This document shows, piece by piece, positions 15,710 through 23,811 of a stretch of DNA of 64,000 bases. Under the pieces are notes generated by a model. The model searched no databases. It was given only the letters and a program-made list of their open reading frames with translations, and was not told the origin of the DNA. Within the stretch, counting starts at the first letter, position 1, and each line of letters begins with the position of its first letter. The stretch is from assembly GCF_046237605.1 (NCBI RefSeq), contig NZ_CP143542.1, positions 3,534,001 through 3,598,000 on the forward strand, read 5' to 3'. The translations under genes were made by a program, and so were the position numbers. This stretch comes from Paraperibacillus marinus (lineage in GTDB: Bacteria; Bacillota; Bacilli; Bacillales; DSM-1321).

Positions 15710-17581
15710 ATGAAACCGTTGAGGAAAACTTTAGGCTTTTTGATCATCGCAGCTTTGCTGCCTGCATTTGCTGCCCTGCTGGCAATGGGTGTAAAGGAAG
15801 CGGGCAGGGCTGAGAGCGTACAGACTCTTATTGACAGGAAGATTGAGGGACGAGGAACCCTTATGCCTCAGACCAGTTTTATAAAAAGCGGCGATGGCAG
15901 GACCATCTCCGAGATCACCCTGTCACAGAACCGCATTTCACTGGACAGCCAAAAGATCCCGCTTTTTCTTAAACAAATTTTTATAGCCGTGGAGGACAGA
16001 CAGTTTTACGAACATTTCGGTGTAGATATATCAGGGATTGGCCGGGCCGTCATTGCAAACGCTCAATCGGATGCCAGCATCCAGGGCGGAAGCACCATCA
16101 CCCAGCAGCTTGCCCGCAATCTCTACTTGTCCCACGAAAAGACCTATAATCGCAAGCTTGCTGAACTCCTATATTCGCTTTCCCTCGAGAGGAAGCTGAC
16201 AAAGGACCAGATTCTTGAAGCCTATATCAACACAATTTACTTCCAAAATGGCGCTTACGGGATAGAAGCCGCATCCCGGCTGTATTTCAATAAGGCCGCC
16301 GACAAGCTTAACAGGGCGGAACTGGCTTTCCTGGCTGCAATTCCAAATAACCCGCTGATGTATGACCCGCTGGTTCACTTCAGCAGCACCAAGAAGAGAC
16401 AGGAACGGATACTCGGGATGCTAAAAGAGCGAAAGCTGATTTCGATTCAGGAATACAAAGTCCTTGCTGCTGCCCCTATTACCTTGCATGTCCATCAAAA
16501 GATGGATTCCTATCCAGACTATACAGCTTATACGCTGATGGAGTTCAAGGAACTTGTCTCCAAATCGGAAGGGTATGCCGGCAAATTATCAGGTTCGGAT
16601 AATTCAGCGGGAGCTGCTTACAGCAAGAAATTGAATCAGCGGGTAAACAGCCTGCTGGAATCCGGCATTACGATACATACCGCGCTCGACAGAGACATCC
16701 AGAGCGCTGCCGGAGCTGCTGTGAGGAAACATTTGCCCCAAAAAGATATCGAAGGTGCTTCGGTTGTTATAGAACATCATACGCATAAGCTTGTCTCGTT
16801 GATTGGGGGAAAATATTATAAAAAATATTCTTTTAACAGAGCATATCAAGCCTACCGCCAGCCTGGATCAGCCATCAAGCCGCTGCTGGTATATGGCCCT
16901 TATCTCGAAAGGAAACAGTCTGCGCTCACAGAGCTTGTAAATGCCGGCAGTCTATGCCTGAATGGCTATTGCCCGCACAACGCTGATAACGCCGGCCACG
17001 GGTTTGTAACGATTGAATCGGCTTTTTCTCACTCCTATAATACGGCTGCTGTAAGAATGTTTGCGGAGACAGGAATACAACGGTCATTCGCATACCTTTC
17101 CCCATTCTTTTTCAACAAACTGGTCAAAGAGGATTACAGTCTGCCCGCTGCAGCCGGGGGATTCACATATGGCATGAGTCCCCTTGAACTGACCGGAGCG
17201 TACACTTCCTTTTATGATGGCACCTACCAGCCACCCCGGGCCATCAATAAGGTTACAGATTCGAGCGGGAAGATTCTGTACAGCTGGAAGGAAAAGCCCC
17301 GGCGAGTATGGAGCCGGGAGACGACAATGAAGATGCATACTCTCCTCCATTCAGCGGTCATGACCGGGACTGCCAAAAAAGCACGCATATCCGGTCCGTT
17401 CTTAGGGGGAAAAACAGGGACCACTAATGATTACAAAGACCTCTGGTATATAGGATTAACAGACAGATATACTGCCGGCGTCTGGGTCGGCCGTGACTTT
17501 CCGGCAAGCATACAGGAAGCAGGCAGAGCCGCACCCCATTTATTGATATGGAAGGATACCGTAACCCCGGGCGGCAAATAG
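15710..17581 (+). CDS. pbpD: Class A penicillin-binding protein 4
   Basis: A 623-residue bifunctional peptidoglycan synthase, anchored by an N-terminal helix (about residues 6-27) with both domains outside the membrane. The transglycosylase domain has EDRQFYEHFGVD (catalytic Glu near residue 95), QGGSTITQQLARNLYLS and KLAELLYSLSLERKLTKDQI. The transpeptidase domain has SAIK (Ser about 387), SYN (about 442) and KTGT (about 568). The frame opens at 15653, but the ATG at 15710 gives the N-terminus and length of B. subtilis PbpD, even though its ribosome site is weak. It is convergent with a yufK-like gene. Confidence 0.92.
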   Translation: MKPLRKTLGFLIIAALLPAFAALLAMGVKEAGRAESVQTLIDRKIEGRGTLMPQTSFIKSGDGRTISEITLSQNRISLDSQKIPLFLKQIFIAVEDRQFYEHFGVDISGIGRAVIANAQSDASIQGGSTITQQLARNLYLSHEKTYNRKLAELLYSLSLERKLTKDQILEAYINTIYFQNGAYGIEAASRLYFNKAADKLNRAELAFLAAIPNNPLMYDPLVHFSSTKKRQERILGMLKERKLISIQEYKVLAAAPITLHVHQKMDSYPDYTAYTLMEFKELVSKSEGYAGKLSGSDNSAGAAYSKKLNQRVNSLLESGITIHTALDRDIQSAAGAAVRKHLPQKDIEGASVVIEHHTHKLVSLIGGKYYKKYSFNRAYQAYRQPGSAIKPLLVYGPYLERKQSALTELVNAGSLCLNGYCPHNADNAGHGFVTIESAFSHSYNTAAVRMFAETGIQRSFAYLSPFFFNKLVKEDYSLPAAAGGFTYGMSPLELTGAYTSFYDGTYQPPRAINKVTDSSGKILYSWKEKPRRVWSRETTMKMHTLLHSAVMTGTAKKARISGPFLGGKTGTTNDYKDLWYIGLTDRYTAGVWVGRDFPASIQEAGRAAPHLLIWKDTVTPGGK

Positions 17582-17590
17582 TCCCCAAAA

Positions 17591-17622
17591 GAACAGCCCC
17601 GCTGATGCAAGCGGGGCTGTTC
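17591..17622. terminator. Bidirectional terminator pbpD/yufK
   Basis: Perfect 12-bp stem GAACAGCCCCGC/GCGGGGCTGTTC with an 8-base loop and a T run. Confidence 0.85.
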
Positions 17623-17625
17623 TTT

Positions 17626-18183
17626 TTATAACGGCAGACTGGCTGCCAGGCTGTTATACAGCTTAAGGAGCAGAAATGCCGCACCCAGGAGCAAAGTCGA
17701 CCAGCACAGAGTATGAAAGAAGATCATGCCGAAAAGCCCAGTGATTGTCATGGAAGGACTGGTTTTATAGACTAAATAGATAAAAGCCGTGAGAGTGGTG
17801 CCCCCGAAGATAATGGCAATCCCAGGAATCCATGATGCACTCAGCAGGGAAAGGAGACCGCCGCCAAAATAAATGACCGACGAAAGCCGGATATTCTTTA
17901 AGACATTTCCTTCTGCATCCCTTGAAAAGAAAAGCAGCGAAAGCTCAAGGATCGTCGCGGAAATCAGTTTCAATGCTGAGAAGAGCATAAAGAAAATCAG
18001 CAGGAACAGGACCAGCAGCGAAAGCCTGATTCCCGCCGCCGAAAAAAATTCTCTCATCCCGGAGTAGAGGCCTGCTCTCTTCAAGAGCTGCAATGATTGT
18101 GTCTGCATATACACAGAGAGGGAAAGACTGAATAAAATTATCGACAATAAAGGAAAATAACCAGTTAAGTATGTATTTCTCAT
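17626..18183 (-). CDS. yufK: DUF5366 membrane protein (YufK-like)
   Basis: A 185-residue integral membrane protein with about five hydrophobic segments, starting MRNTYLTGYFPLLSIILFS. Its length, start and position next to pbpD fit B. subtilis YufK (DUF5366). Function unknown. It ends in the terminator shared with pbpD. Confidence 0.75.
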   Translation of the reverse strand: MRNTYLTGYFPLLSIILFSLSLSVYMQTQSLQLLKRAGLYSGMREFFSAAGIRLSLLVLFLLIFFMLFSALKLISATILELSLLFFSRDAEGNVLKNIRLSSVIYFGGGLLSLLSASWIPGIAIIFGGTTLTAFIYLVYKTSPSMTITGLFGMIFFHTLCWSTLLLGAAFLLLKLYNSLAASLPL

Positions 18184-18228
18184 TCTCCTGCCTCACACCA
18201 TCTGTCTAGTTCTAAATTGTGTTCATCG

Positions 18229-18612
18229 TTATTTTAGTTTAATAACGGCGAGCGTGCAACGGGAAATGCAGATAAGCCGGTCTTCTTCATCCTTTATGTT
18301 GATTTCCCAAACCTGTGTGGACTTTCCATGATGAAGCACGCGGCCGTACGCCATGACTATTCCATCCTTCTTGCCCCTGACGTGGTTTGCGTTGATCTCA
18401 AGGCCGACAACACCTTCTGTTTCCTTGTCCACCAGGTTATAAGCACCGATGCTGGCCACCGTCTCAGCCAAGGCAACAGAGGCGCCTCCGTGCAGAAGTC
18501 CAAAGGGCTGGCGGGTTCTTTCATCAACCGGCATCGACGCCCTTACAAATCCGGGTGAAGCCTCCTGAATTTCAATGCCGAGTGTGTTGATAAGTGTATT
18601 TTCCAAGTCCAT
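18229..18612 (-). CDS. yuxO: Hotdog-fold thioesterase (YuxO/MenI type)
   Basis: A 127-residue hotdog-fold acyl-CoA thioesterase of the PaaI/DHNA-CoA type. LLHGGASVALAETVASIGA is the conserved helix with the catalytic acid, and GLEINANHVRGKKDGIVMAYG follows. YuxO is associated with hydrolysis of 1,4-dihydroxy-2-naphthoyl-CoA in menaquinone synthesis, the likely role here. The ATG at 18612 is chosen since GGAGGA lies six bases upstream; the frame opens five codons earlier. Confidence 0.85.
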   Translation of the reverse strand: MDLENTLINTLGIEIQEASPGFVRASMPVDERTRQPFGLLHGGASVALAETVASIGAYNLVDKETEGVVGLEINANHVRGKKDGIVMAYGRVLHHGKSTQVWEINIKDEEDRLICISRCTLAVIKLK

Positions 18613-18750
18613 TCCTATTCCTCCCATACATCATGAATGATTGCCGGCGATTGCCGCTCCAAAGAATATTTCCCCTGATCGGGCGAGCCCTAAATGAATG
18701 GCAGGCCCGTAATGAGCCTGCTTGTCTATTCATCGCTGATTTTTCATTTG

Positions 18751-19011
18751 TTAATAGTATCCGCCCGGGACTGCCCCATAGCCAGGGACTCCCCCGTAGC
18801 CGCCATAAGCCCCATAACCTGGATAAGGTAAGGCCGGTGCGGCAGGGTAAGCGGGTCCAATAAATGGATATGGTCTTGGCCGCAGGATTGCGCTCCCAAT
18901 CAGGCCGCCGACAAGGCCGCCCAGAAATGGTGCGCCAAAACCCCAGCCCGGCCCTCCATAAAAAGGGCCTCTGCCATAGCTGCCACCGCCATAAACCGGT
19001 CTATAGCCCAC
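18751..19011 (-). CDS. Gly/Tyr/Pro-rich small protein
   Basis: An 86-residue protein composed mainly of Gly, Tyr, Pro and Ala (YGGGSYGRGPFYGGPGWGF ... YPGYGAYGGYGGVPGYG) with one Gly-rich hydrophobic stretch (LGGLVGGLIGSAIL). It begins at GTG with GAGGAGGTTT upstream. The composition recalls spore-coat or surface proteins, but no family was identified, so the role is open. Confidence 0.65.
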   Translation of the reverse strand: MGYRPVYGGGSYGRGPFYGGPGWGFGAPFLGGLVGGLIGSAILRPRPYPFIGPAYPAAPALPYPGYGAYGGYGGVPGYGAVPGGYY

Positions 19012-19121
19012 AAGAAAAACCTCCTCTTCTTTCGCCTTCTTTGTACACTATTACATATGCGCCAAGTACAGGAAGTGAGTGGGCTGAAAGGGGCCGGCAG
19101 CACAGATTAGACTTGGTCTGA

Positions 19122-20627
19122 TCAGGATTCCTGCTGGGCGAAGCGCTCAACAAACAAGGCAAGAGTCCTTGTCATAACACCGGTTGCCCCTGAAGTGCCA
19201 AGTTCTGTATCTTTCTTGGCGGTAGCCGTTCCTGCGATGTCAAGATGCACCCATGGTGTGTTCTCTGCGAACTCACCGACAAAAGCCCCGCCCATGATGG
19301 CATGCCCTTCACGTCCTGGAGAGTTGTTAAGGTCGGCAATCTTGCTGTTCCTTACCCGCTTTTTGTCTTTTTCAGTGATTGGGAGGCGCCAGACAGGCTC
19401 CCCTGATTCAGCTGAGGCTTCCAGTATCTGTTCAAACAAGGCTTCGTCGTTTGTCATGGCTCCTGTCATATCTGATCCAAGGGCAATGACCACACCGCCT
19501 GTGAGGGTAGCTATGTCTACGATATACCCCGCCCCATGCTGCTTGGCATATGTCACCGCATCAGCCAGGGCAAGCCGGCCCTCTGCGTCTGTATTCAGTA
19601 CTTCAATCGTTTTTCCACTCATGGATGTAATAACATCATCCGGCTTGAATGCTGTTCCGCTTACCATGTTATCGGTGGAAGCAATGACGGCCACTACATT
19701 CTGTTCCGGCTTCATTTCCCCGATAATTTCCATGGCCCCAAGAACTGCGGCCGCCCCTGCCATATCCGTCTTCATTCCAACCATGCCCTCGCGCGGCTTC
19801 AAGGAGTATCCGCCTGTATCGTAAGTCACGCCTTTACCGACAAGCCCGATTACATTAGTCCAGTCTTCTTTTCCCTGATATTTCAGTACAATCATACGAG
19901 GCTCTTCAGTTGAACCCTGGTTGACCGCCATTAGGGCACCCATGCCAAGCTTTTCAATTTCTTCCCGGCCAAGAATTTCTGTTTCAAAGCCGTATGTTTC
20001 CCCAAGGTTTCTCGAATATTCAGCCAGGTCAGTGGCTGTCAGCATATTGGGCGGCAGGTTCACAAGGTCTCTCGCCGAATTGGTGGCCCGTCCGTATACA
20101 TGGCCTACTGTAAGTGCCGCCTTAATTTCATCGCTGTCTTCAGAAGTGTATACCCGGATTTCTTCAATTCTTTTTTCCGGTTCGTTTGGCTTCTGCTTAT
20201 AGCCTTCGAACTTATAGCCGGAAAGAGCAAAGGCTTCACTGATGGCATGTGCGGCATCTGCAGCTTCCAGTCCTTCTGCCGTAAAAGTATCAAGATCCAC
20301 CGAAACGGAAGTAAAATGGGAGCCTTTCAGCTCTTTGAATGCTTTTCCACATGCTTCCCGAAGCAGATCAAAGGTAATTTTCTTTTCTTTTCCAAGCCCT
20401 ACGAAAAGCAGCCTTTTAGCGCCCAGCTTCCCAAGTGTATGTATTTTGCTTACCGACTTGGCCTTGGCGGATATTTCCCCTTCTTTTATAAGCGAGGCAA
20501 GCTGTCCGTCAAGCTCCTGGTCACAGGTTTCAGCAGCTCCGCACAGCTTATGCTGATTATCATATATCCCTATAATTAAGCAATCATGGACCTGTCCAAT
20601 ATCTAAGTTATTATGTACATGAAACAT
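19122..20627 (-). CDS. pepA: Leucyl aminopeptidase (M17)
   Basis: A 501-residue cytosolic metallo-aminopeptidase. The C-terminal catalytic domain shows GKGVTYDTGGYSLKP (first metal site and catalytic Lys), KTDMAGAAAVLGAM, and the family signature NTDAEGRLALADAV. It corresponds to B. subtilis YuiE. It trims N-terminal residues from peptides during turnover. It is divergent from yuiD. Confidence 0.95.
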   Translation of the reverse strand: MFHVHNNLDIGQVHDCLIIGIYDNQHKLCGAAETCDQELDGQLASLIKEGEISAKAKSVSKIHTLGKLGAKRLLFVGLGKEKKITFDLLREACGKAFKELKGSHFTSVSVDLDTFTAEGLEAADAAHAISEAFALSGYKFEGYKQKPNEPEKRIEEIRVYTSEDSDEIKAALTVGHVYGRATNSARDLVNLPPNMLTATDLAEYSRNLGETYGFETEILGREEIEKLGMGALMAVNQGSTEEPRMIVLKYQGKEDWTNVIGLVGKGVTYDTGGYSLKPREGMVGMKTDMAGAAAVLGAMEIIGEMKPEQNVVAVIASTDNMVSGTAFKPDDVITSMSGKTIEVLNTDAEGRLALADAVTYAKQHGAGYIVDIATLTGGVVIALGSDMTGAMTNDEALFEQILEASAESGEPVWRLPITEKDKKRVRNSKIADLNNSPGREGHAIMGGAFVGEFAENTPWVHLDIAGTATAKKDTELGTSGATGVMTRTLALFVERFAQQES

Positions 20628-20656
20628 AAAAGCACCCCCTGCATAGTATCAACCTC

Positions 20657-20685
20657 ATTATACTAAATTTTTCATTTATTTCGAA
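20657..20685 (-). promoter_or_regulatory. Putative pepA promoter
   Basis: Minus-strand TATAAT (20662-20657) with TTCGAA (20685-20680) 17 bases upstream; strong -10, weak -35. Confidence 0.45.
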
Positions 20686-20856
20686 TTGAAAATTTTACAT
20701 TAGCTAAATAATTTCACTCCTTTTTACAATCCAACGTGAGCTGTAGAAAATTAATATGATGTTTAGCTTTCTTTTGATTGGTTTAAAGGAATACTATAAA
20801 GAAAATATTTTAGTTGTACTATTAGTGCGAAATATATGATATTAAAGGAGACGCTT

Positions 20857-21333
20857 ATGGACTTATTATGGAATTTTCCCCTGCTGGCTGCACTTGCCGC
20901 TATTTTTTTCGCGCAATTTGTAAAGGTGCCCATCCAGTATATCGCCCTGAGAAAATGGGATTGGTCTTTATTAAACAGCACAGGCGGAATGCCGAGCTCC
21001 CACTCTGCTGCAGTGACTGCACTGGCAACAGCAGTGGCGCTGGAAAGCGGCCTCGATTCTACTGTATTTGCGGTTGCTGCCCTTTTTGCCATCATCACCA
21101 TGTTTGATGCGACAGGGGTGCGCAGGCAGGCAGGCGAACAGGCTGCAGTCCTGAATAAGCTGGTGACCGATTTCGGCAAGTTCACCGCCGAAGCTAAGAA
21201 TTGGCCTCAAAAGGGCCCGAAAGAAAAGCGTAAAGAATTAAAAACACTTCTCGGCCATAAACCGATTGAAGTATTTTTCGGGGGGCTGACAGGCATCATT
21301 CTAACGCTGATCCTAGATATGATATTTAGATGA
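20857..21333 (+). CDS. yuiD: Divergent PAP2 family membrane protein
   Basis: A 158-residue membrane protein of the DUF212/divergent PAP2 family (YuiD). GGMPSSHSAAVTALATAVAL and FDATGVRRQAGEQAAVLN are the phosphatase-like active-site motifs, and the C-terminal GHKPIEVFFGGLTGIILTLIL is typical. It may act on a lipid phosphate, unproven. AAAGGAGA upstream selects the ATG at 20857. It is followed 13 bases later by a BtuF-like gene and probably cotranscribed. Confidence 0.9.
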   Translation: MDLLWNFPLLAALAAIFFAQFVKVPIQYIALRKWDWSLLNSTGGMPSSHSAAVTALATAVALESGLDSTVFAVAALFAIITMFDATGVRRQAGEQAAVLNKLVTDFGKFTAEAKNWPQKGPKEKRKELKTLLGHKPIEVFFGGLTGIILTLILDMIFR

Positions 21334-21346
21334 TGAGGGAGACAGG

Positions 21347-22150
21347 ATGAAATTAATTTCGATTTGCCCAAGCAACACCGAACTTTGTGCATTCCTAGGC
21401 ATCGAGGATCAGCTGGCTGCCATTGATGATTATTCAGACTGGCCTGCTTCCATTACCCGCCTTCCCAGGCTTGGTCCTGATTTATCCATTGATATGGATA
21501 AGCTGGAGAGCATGGAACCGGATCTAGTTCTGGCTTCCTTGAGTGTTCCTGGAATGGAAAAGAACATTGCTGAATTAGAAAAAAGAGAAATTCCCCACAT
21601 AGTGCTTAATCCGCAGTCCCTGTCCGACATTGCCAGGGACCTGGAAAAATTGAACGCGCTGGTTCCTGCTGAGAATGCGGAAGACAGAATTAGAAGCTAT
21701 CAGTCACTTATTGCAGAAATGAAGGAAATCTCCCAGTCTGTTCCTTACCGGCCCTCCCTATATTGGGAATGGTGGCCAAAGCCTATCTTCACCCCGGGCG
21801 CCCTCAATTGGCTGACAGAAATAAGCGAGCTGGCAGGAGGTGTCAATACTTTCCGTGATGTAGAGCTTGCCAGTGTCCAGACAGACCCTGAGGATGTGCT
21901 TGGGAGGAACCCCGATTATATCTGCCTTGCCTGGGTCGGTGTTCCCTCCCGGAAAGTCCAGCCGGCAGTCGTGAAAAAGCGGCCTGGGTGGGATTCAATG
22001 CCGGCCGTGCGGGATGACAAGATTCTTATCCTTGAAGAGCCGCTGTATTGCCGGCCTTCTCCCCGCTTACTGGATGGTCTTGTAAAGCTTGCCGGAATTC
22101 TGCATCCTGATCTATACCGCGGGGTGGATACCCGCAGTCTCTGGAAGTAA
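21347..22150 (+). CDS. Cytosolic BtuF/TroA-like cobalamin-binding protein
   Basis: A 267-residue protein with the fold pattern of periplasmic binding proteins for B12 or iron complexes (SICPSNTELCAFLGIEDQLAAIDDYSDWP at the start, LGPDLSIDMDKLESMEPDLVLA after it, PALYCRPSPR-like end). It begins directly at the first strand (MKLISICPSN), without signal peptide or lipobox, so it should be cytosolic. No permease or ATPase gene is near. The role is unknown. Known relatives of this type are often annotated as cobalamin-binding proteins. Confidence 0.8.
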   Translation: MKLISICPSNTELCAFLGIEDQLAAIDDYSDWPASITRLPRLGPDLSIDMDKLESMEPDLVLASLSVPGMEKNIAELEKREIPHIVLNPQSLSDIARDLEKLNALVPAENAEDRIRSYQSLIAEMKEISQSVPYRPSLYWEWWPKPIFTPGALNWLTEISELAGGVNTFRDVELASVQTDPEDVLGRNPDYICLAWVGVPSRKVQPAVVKKRPGWDSMPAVRDDKILILEEPLYCRPSPRLLDGLVKLAGILHPDLYRGVDTRSLWK

Positions 22151-22152
22151 AT

Positions 22153-22184
22153 GAAAGGGAGCGTGCCATGGCACACTCCCTTTC
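22153..22184. terminator. Bidirectional terminator
   Basis: GAAAGGGAG-GTGCC stem with one mismatch between the BtuF-like gene and convergent yuiC. Confidence 0.8.
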
Positions 22185-22191
22185 GCTTATG

Positions 22192-22884
22192 TTATTGATT
22201 TTCCTTATTTATGTATGATTGGCGGAATACCTGAAGATTTTTATCTTCATTCAAGGCCTTCAGCCTGCTCTCAGAGAGTCTTCCCTTCCCGCGTTCGATA
22301 ATGTAGACTTCAAGGGTCTTCTTCCCCCAGTGTGTATACACATCCTCTACTGTGTTAAAAAAAAGATCCAGTTCTTTTCCCTTAATGGCTCCTCCCTTGT
22401 CGGCAACCACCCCATATCCATAACCGGGGATGAATAATATGGTTCCAAGGGGAAACACGTTTAAGTCAGCCGCAACCGTGGAGAACAAATCACGCTTAAC
22501 CTTAACTCCAGAATATGTAATGCCAAAGCTTGGACTGCCTTTTGTTTTACCCGTGGATTCAAAGCCGGCTGTATAGCCGGTGGCAGTCACCGTAGCCTTC
22601 GGATACTTCGTCCAGTCCTGATCCTCGAGGACCGGAGATGACTTTGCTTCTGCTGTAACAGGAGCGGCCTTCAAGGCATCCGGCACGAATTGCTTGATGG
22701 TTTTATTGCCCAGGCCGAGATACCGGGATAAAATAGAATGAGATCCCGGGGCACTGCCAAGGACCAGTTGTTCAGCCTTTATGCCTGTAAGGCTGTAGAA
22801 TGTAGAGTGTAAAGCAAAGATCAGCAGGCAAAGCAGTGCTGCCCGCACGAAAAGCTTTTTTATATTTATCAAGAAAAATTTCAC
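22192..22884 (-). CDS. yuiC: 3D-domain protein (YuiC)
   Basis: A protein of about 230 residues with an N-terminal membrane segment (LFVRAALLCLLIFALHSTFY), then a linker, then a C-terminal 3D domain (about residues 110-200), the RpfB/MltA-like fold. VTATGYTAGFESTGKTKGSPSFG opens the domain and its three Asp include VVADKGGAIKGKELDLFF. YuiC-type proteins are muralytic enzymes linked to sporulation. The start is uncertain: the frame opens at 22929, but GGAG six bases before the GTG at 22884 favours that codon. Confidence 0.88.
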   Translation of the reverse strand: MKFFLINIKKLFVRAALLCLLIFALHSTFYSLTGIKAEQLVLGSAPGSHSILSRYLGLGNKTIKQFVPDALKAAPVTAEAKSSPVLEDQDWTKYPKATVTATGYTAGFESTGKTKGSPSFGITYSGVKVKRDLFSTVAADLNVFPLGTILFIPGYGYGVVADKGGAIKGKELDLFFNTVEDVYTHWGKKTLEVYIIERGKGRLSESRLKALNEDKNLQVFRQSYINKENQ

Positions 22885-22987
22885 TCCTCTCTCCCTTATT
22901 ACTTCCCAATCTGAAAGGAAATATTCCAATTTGGGAAAAACAATAAGATAGAAGGAGTATCAGTACTTCTGAAATTTGGCAAATGAA

Positions 22988-23024
22988 AAAAGCCTGGTTA
23001 GGAGAATTCCTAAACCAGGCTTTT
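22988..23024 (-). terminator. yuiB terminator
   Basis: Long stem AAAAGCCTGGTT plus AGGA/TCCT with a small bulge, T run on the minus strand, just past the yuiB stop. Confidence 0.8.
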
Positions 23025-23026
23025 GA

Positions 23027-23344
23027 TTAAAACATTCTATAACCTCTCTGGCGCAGCATCCGAATGGTGACCCCGGCCATGGCCGCTCCAAGGAAGCCGC
23101 AGGAAAGAATCAGGATATCTGCAAAGTGCAGTGACAGGATTTTATCCCAAAGTTTTGGGAAAGCCGTACCAGGCTGGCTGAAATAAGCTGGGACTTTCTG
23201 GTCATTTATGAACAGCGCTGCAATGATCGGATAACAGATGGCAACTACCCACGTTTTCCTCAACAGCATATTTAAGATGAACCCAATGCCGAACAACAAT
23301 ACAAAGAATAGAAGCATAGATATGATTAGAATGGCTATATTCAC
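23027..23344 (-). CDS. yuiB: YuiB membrane protein
   Basis: A 105-residue protein with three hydrophobic segments (about residues 4-26, 30-46 and 76-95), beginning MNIAILIISMLLFFVLLFGIG. Size and gene order (yuiA-yuiB-yuiC) match B. subtilis YuiB. Function unknown. Confidence 0.85.
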   Translation of the reverse strand: MNIAILIISMLLFFVLLFGIGFILNMLLRKTWVVAICYPIIAALFINDQKVPAYFSQPGTAFPKLWDKILSLHFADILILSCGFLGAAMAGVTIRMLRQRGYRMF

Positions 23345-23443
23345 GATTTTCTGCCCTCCCCAGACGCATCAATATAAGTTTACTTAAAGACCATCCCGGC
23401 GTCAATAACTCAGAAAGGGACTTCTTTGCTGCTTCAAAAAAAA

Positions 23444-23467
23444 AACTCCGCCAAGTTAGGGGGAGTC
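23444..23467 (-). terminator. yuiA terminator
   Basis: ACTCC-CC/GG-GGAGT stem with one mismatch, followed by T9 on the minus strand. The stem overlaps the yuiA stop codon. Confidence 0.6.
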
Positions 23468-23590
23468 AGCATGCTTCTTTTTTTCCTTCCCGCTTCCGTT
23501 GCAGCAGGCGCAAGTTTCAGAACCGCCTAATAGCAGCTGGAAATATCCCTTCCCAGAGCAATATGAACATTCGGTTTGATTTCGCTTCAT
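23456..23590 (-). CDS. yuiA: YuiA, tiny double-CxxCxGxG protein
   Basis: A 44-residue gene. The ATG at 23590 lies seven bases after GGAGAG, and the frame ends at TAA 23458-23456. The product begins MKRNQTECSYCSGKGYF and then has LLLGGSETCACCNGSGK, that is, two CxxCxGxG motifs as in the DnaJ zinc finger, which together could hold one zinc. It matches B. subtilis YuiA, which also lies beside yuiB. Function unknown. Confidence 0.85.
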   Translation of the reverse strand: MKRNQTECSYCSGKGYFQLLLGGSETCACCNGSGKEKKKHADSP

Positions 23591-23780
23591 TCTTCATCTC
23601 TCCTTAAAAAGTAATTTGTTAGATACTATAACAGGTTCCATTATTAAGACAAAACTCTATTTTAGGGCGAATTCCTCCATGTAAACGGATACATCATCTC
23701 TTATCTTTCATATTCGAAGTCTTGGTTAAAAATTCAGAATATTTAAACTAAATGACTTTTTATCGATAGAAACGAAAAAA

Positions 23781-23799
23781 AGGCTGCCATAGGCAGCCT
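23781..23799 (-). terminator. yumB terminator
   Basis: AGGCTGCC/GGCAGCCT stem with ATA loop and a T-rich run on the minus strand. Confidence 0.8.
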
Positions 23800-23811
23800 C
23801 ATAAAGGTTGA

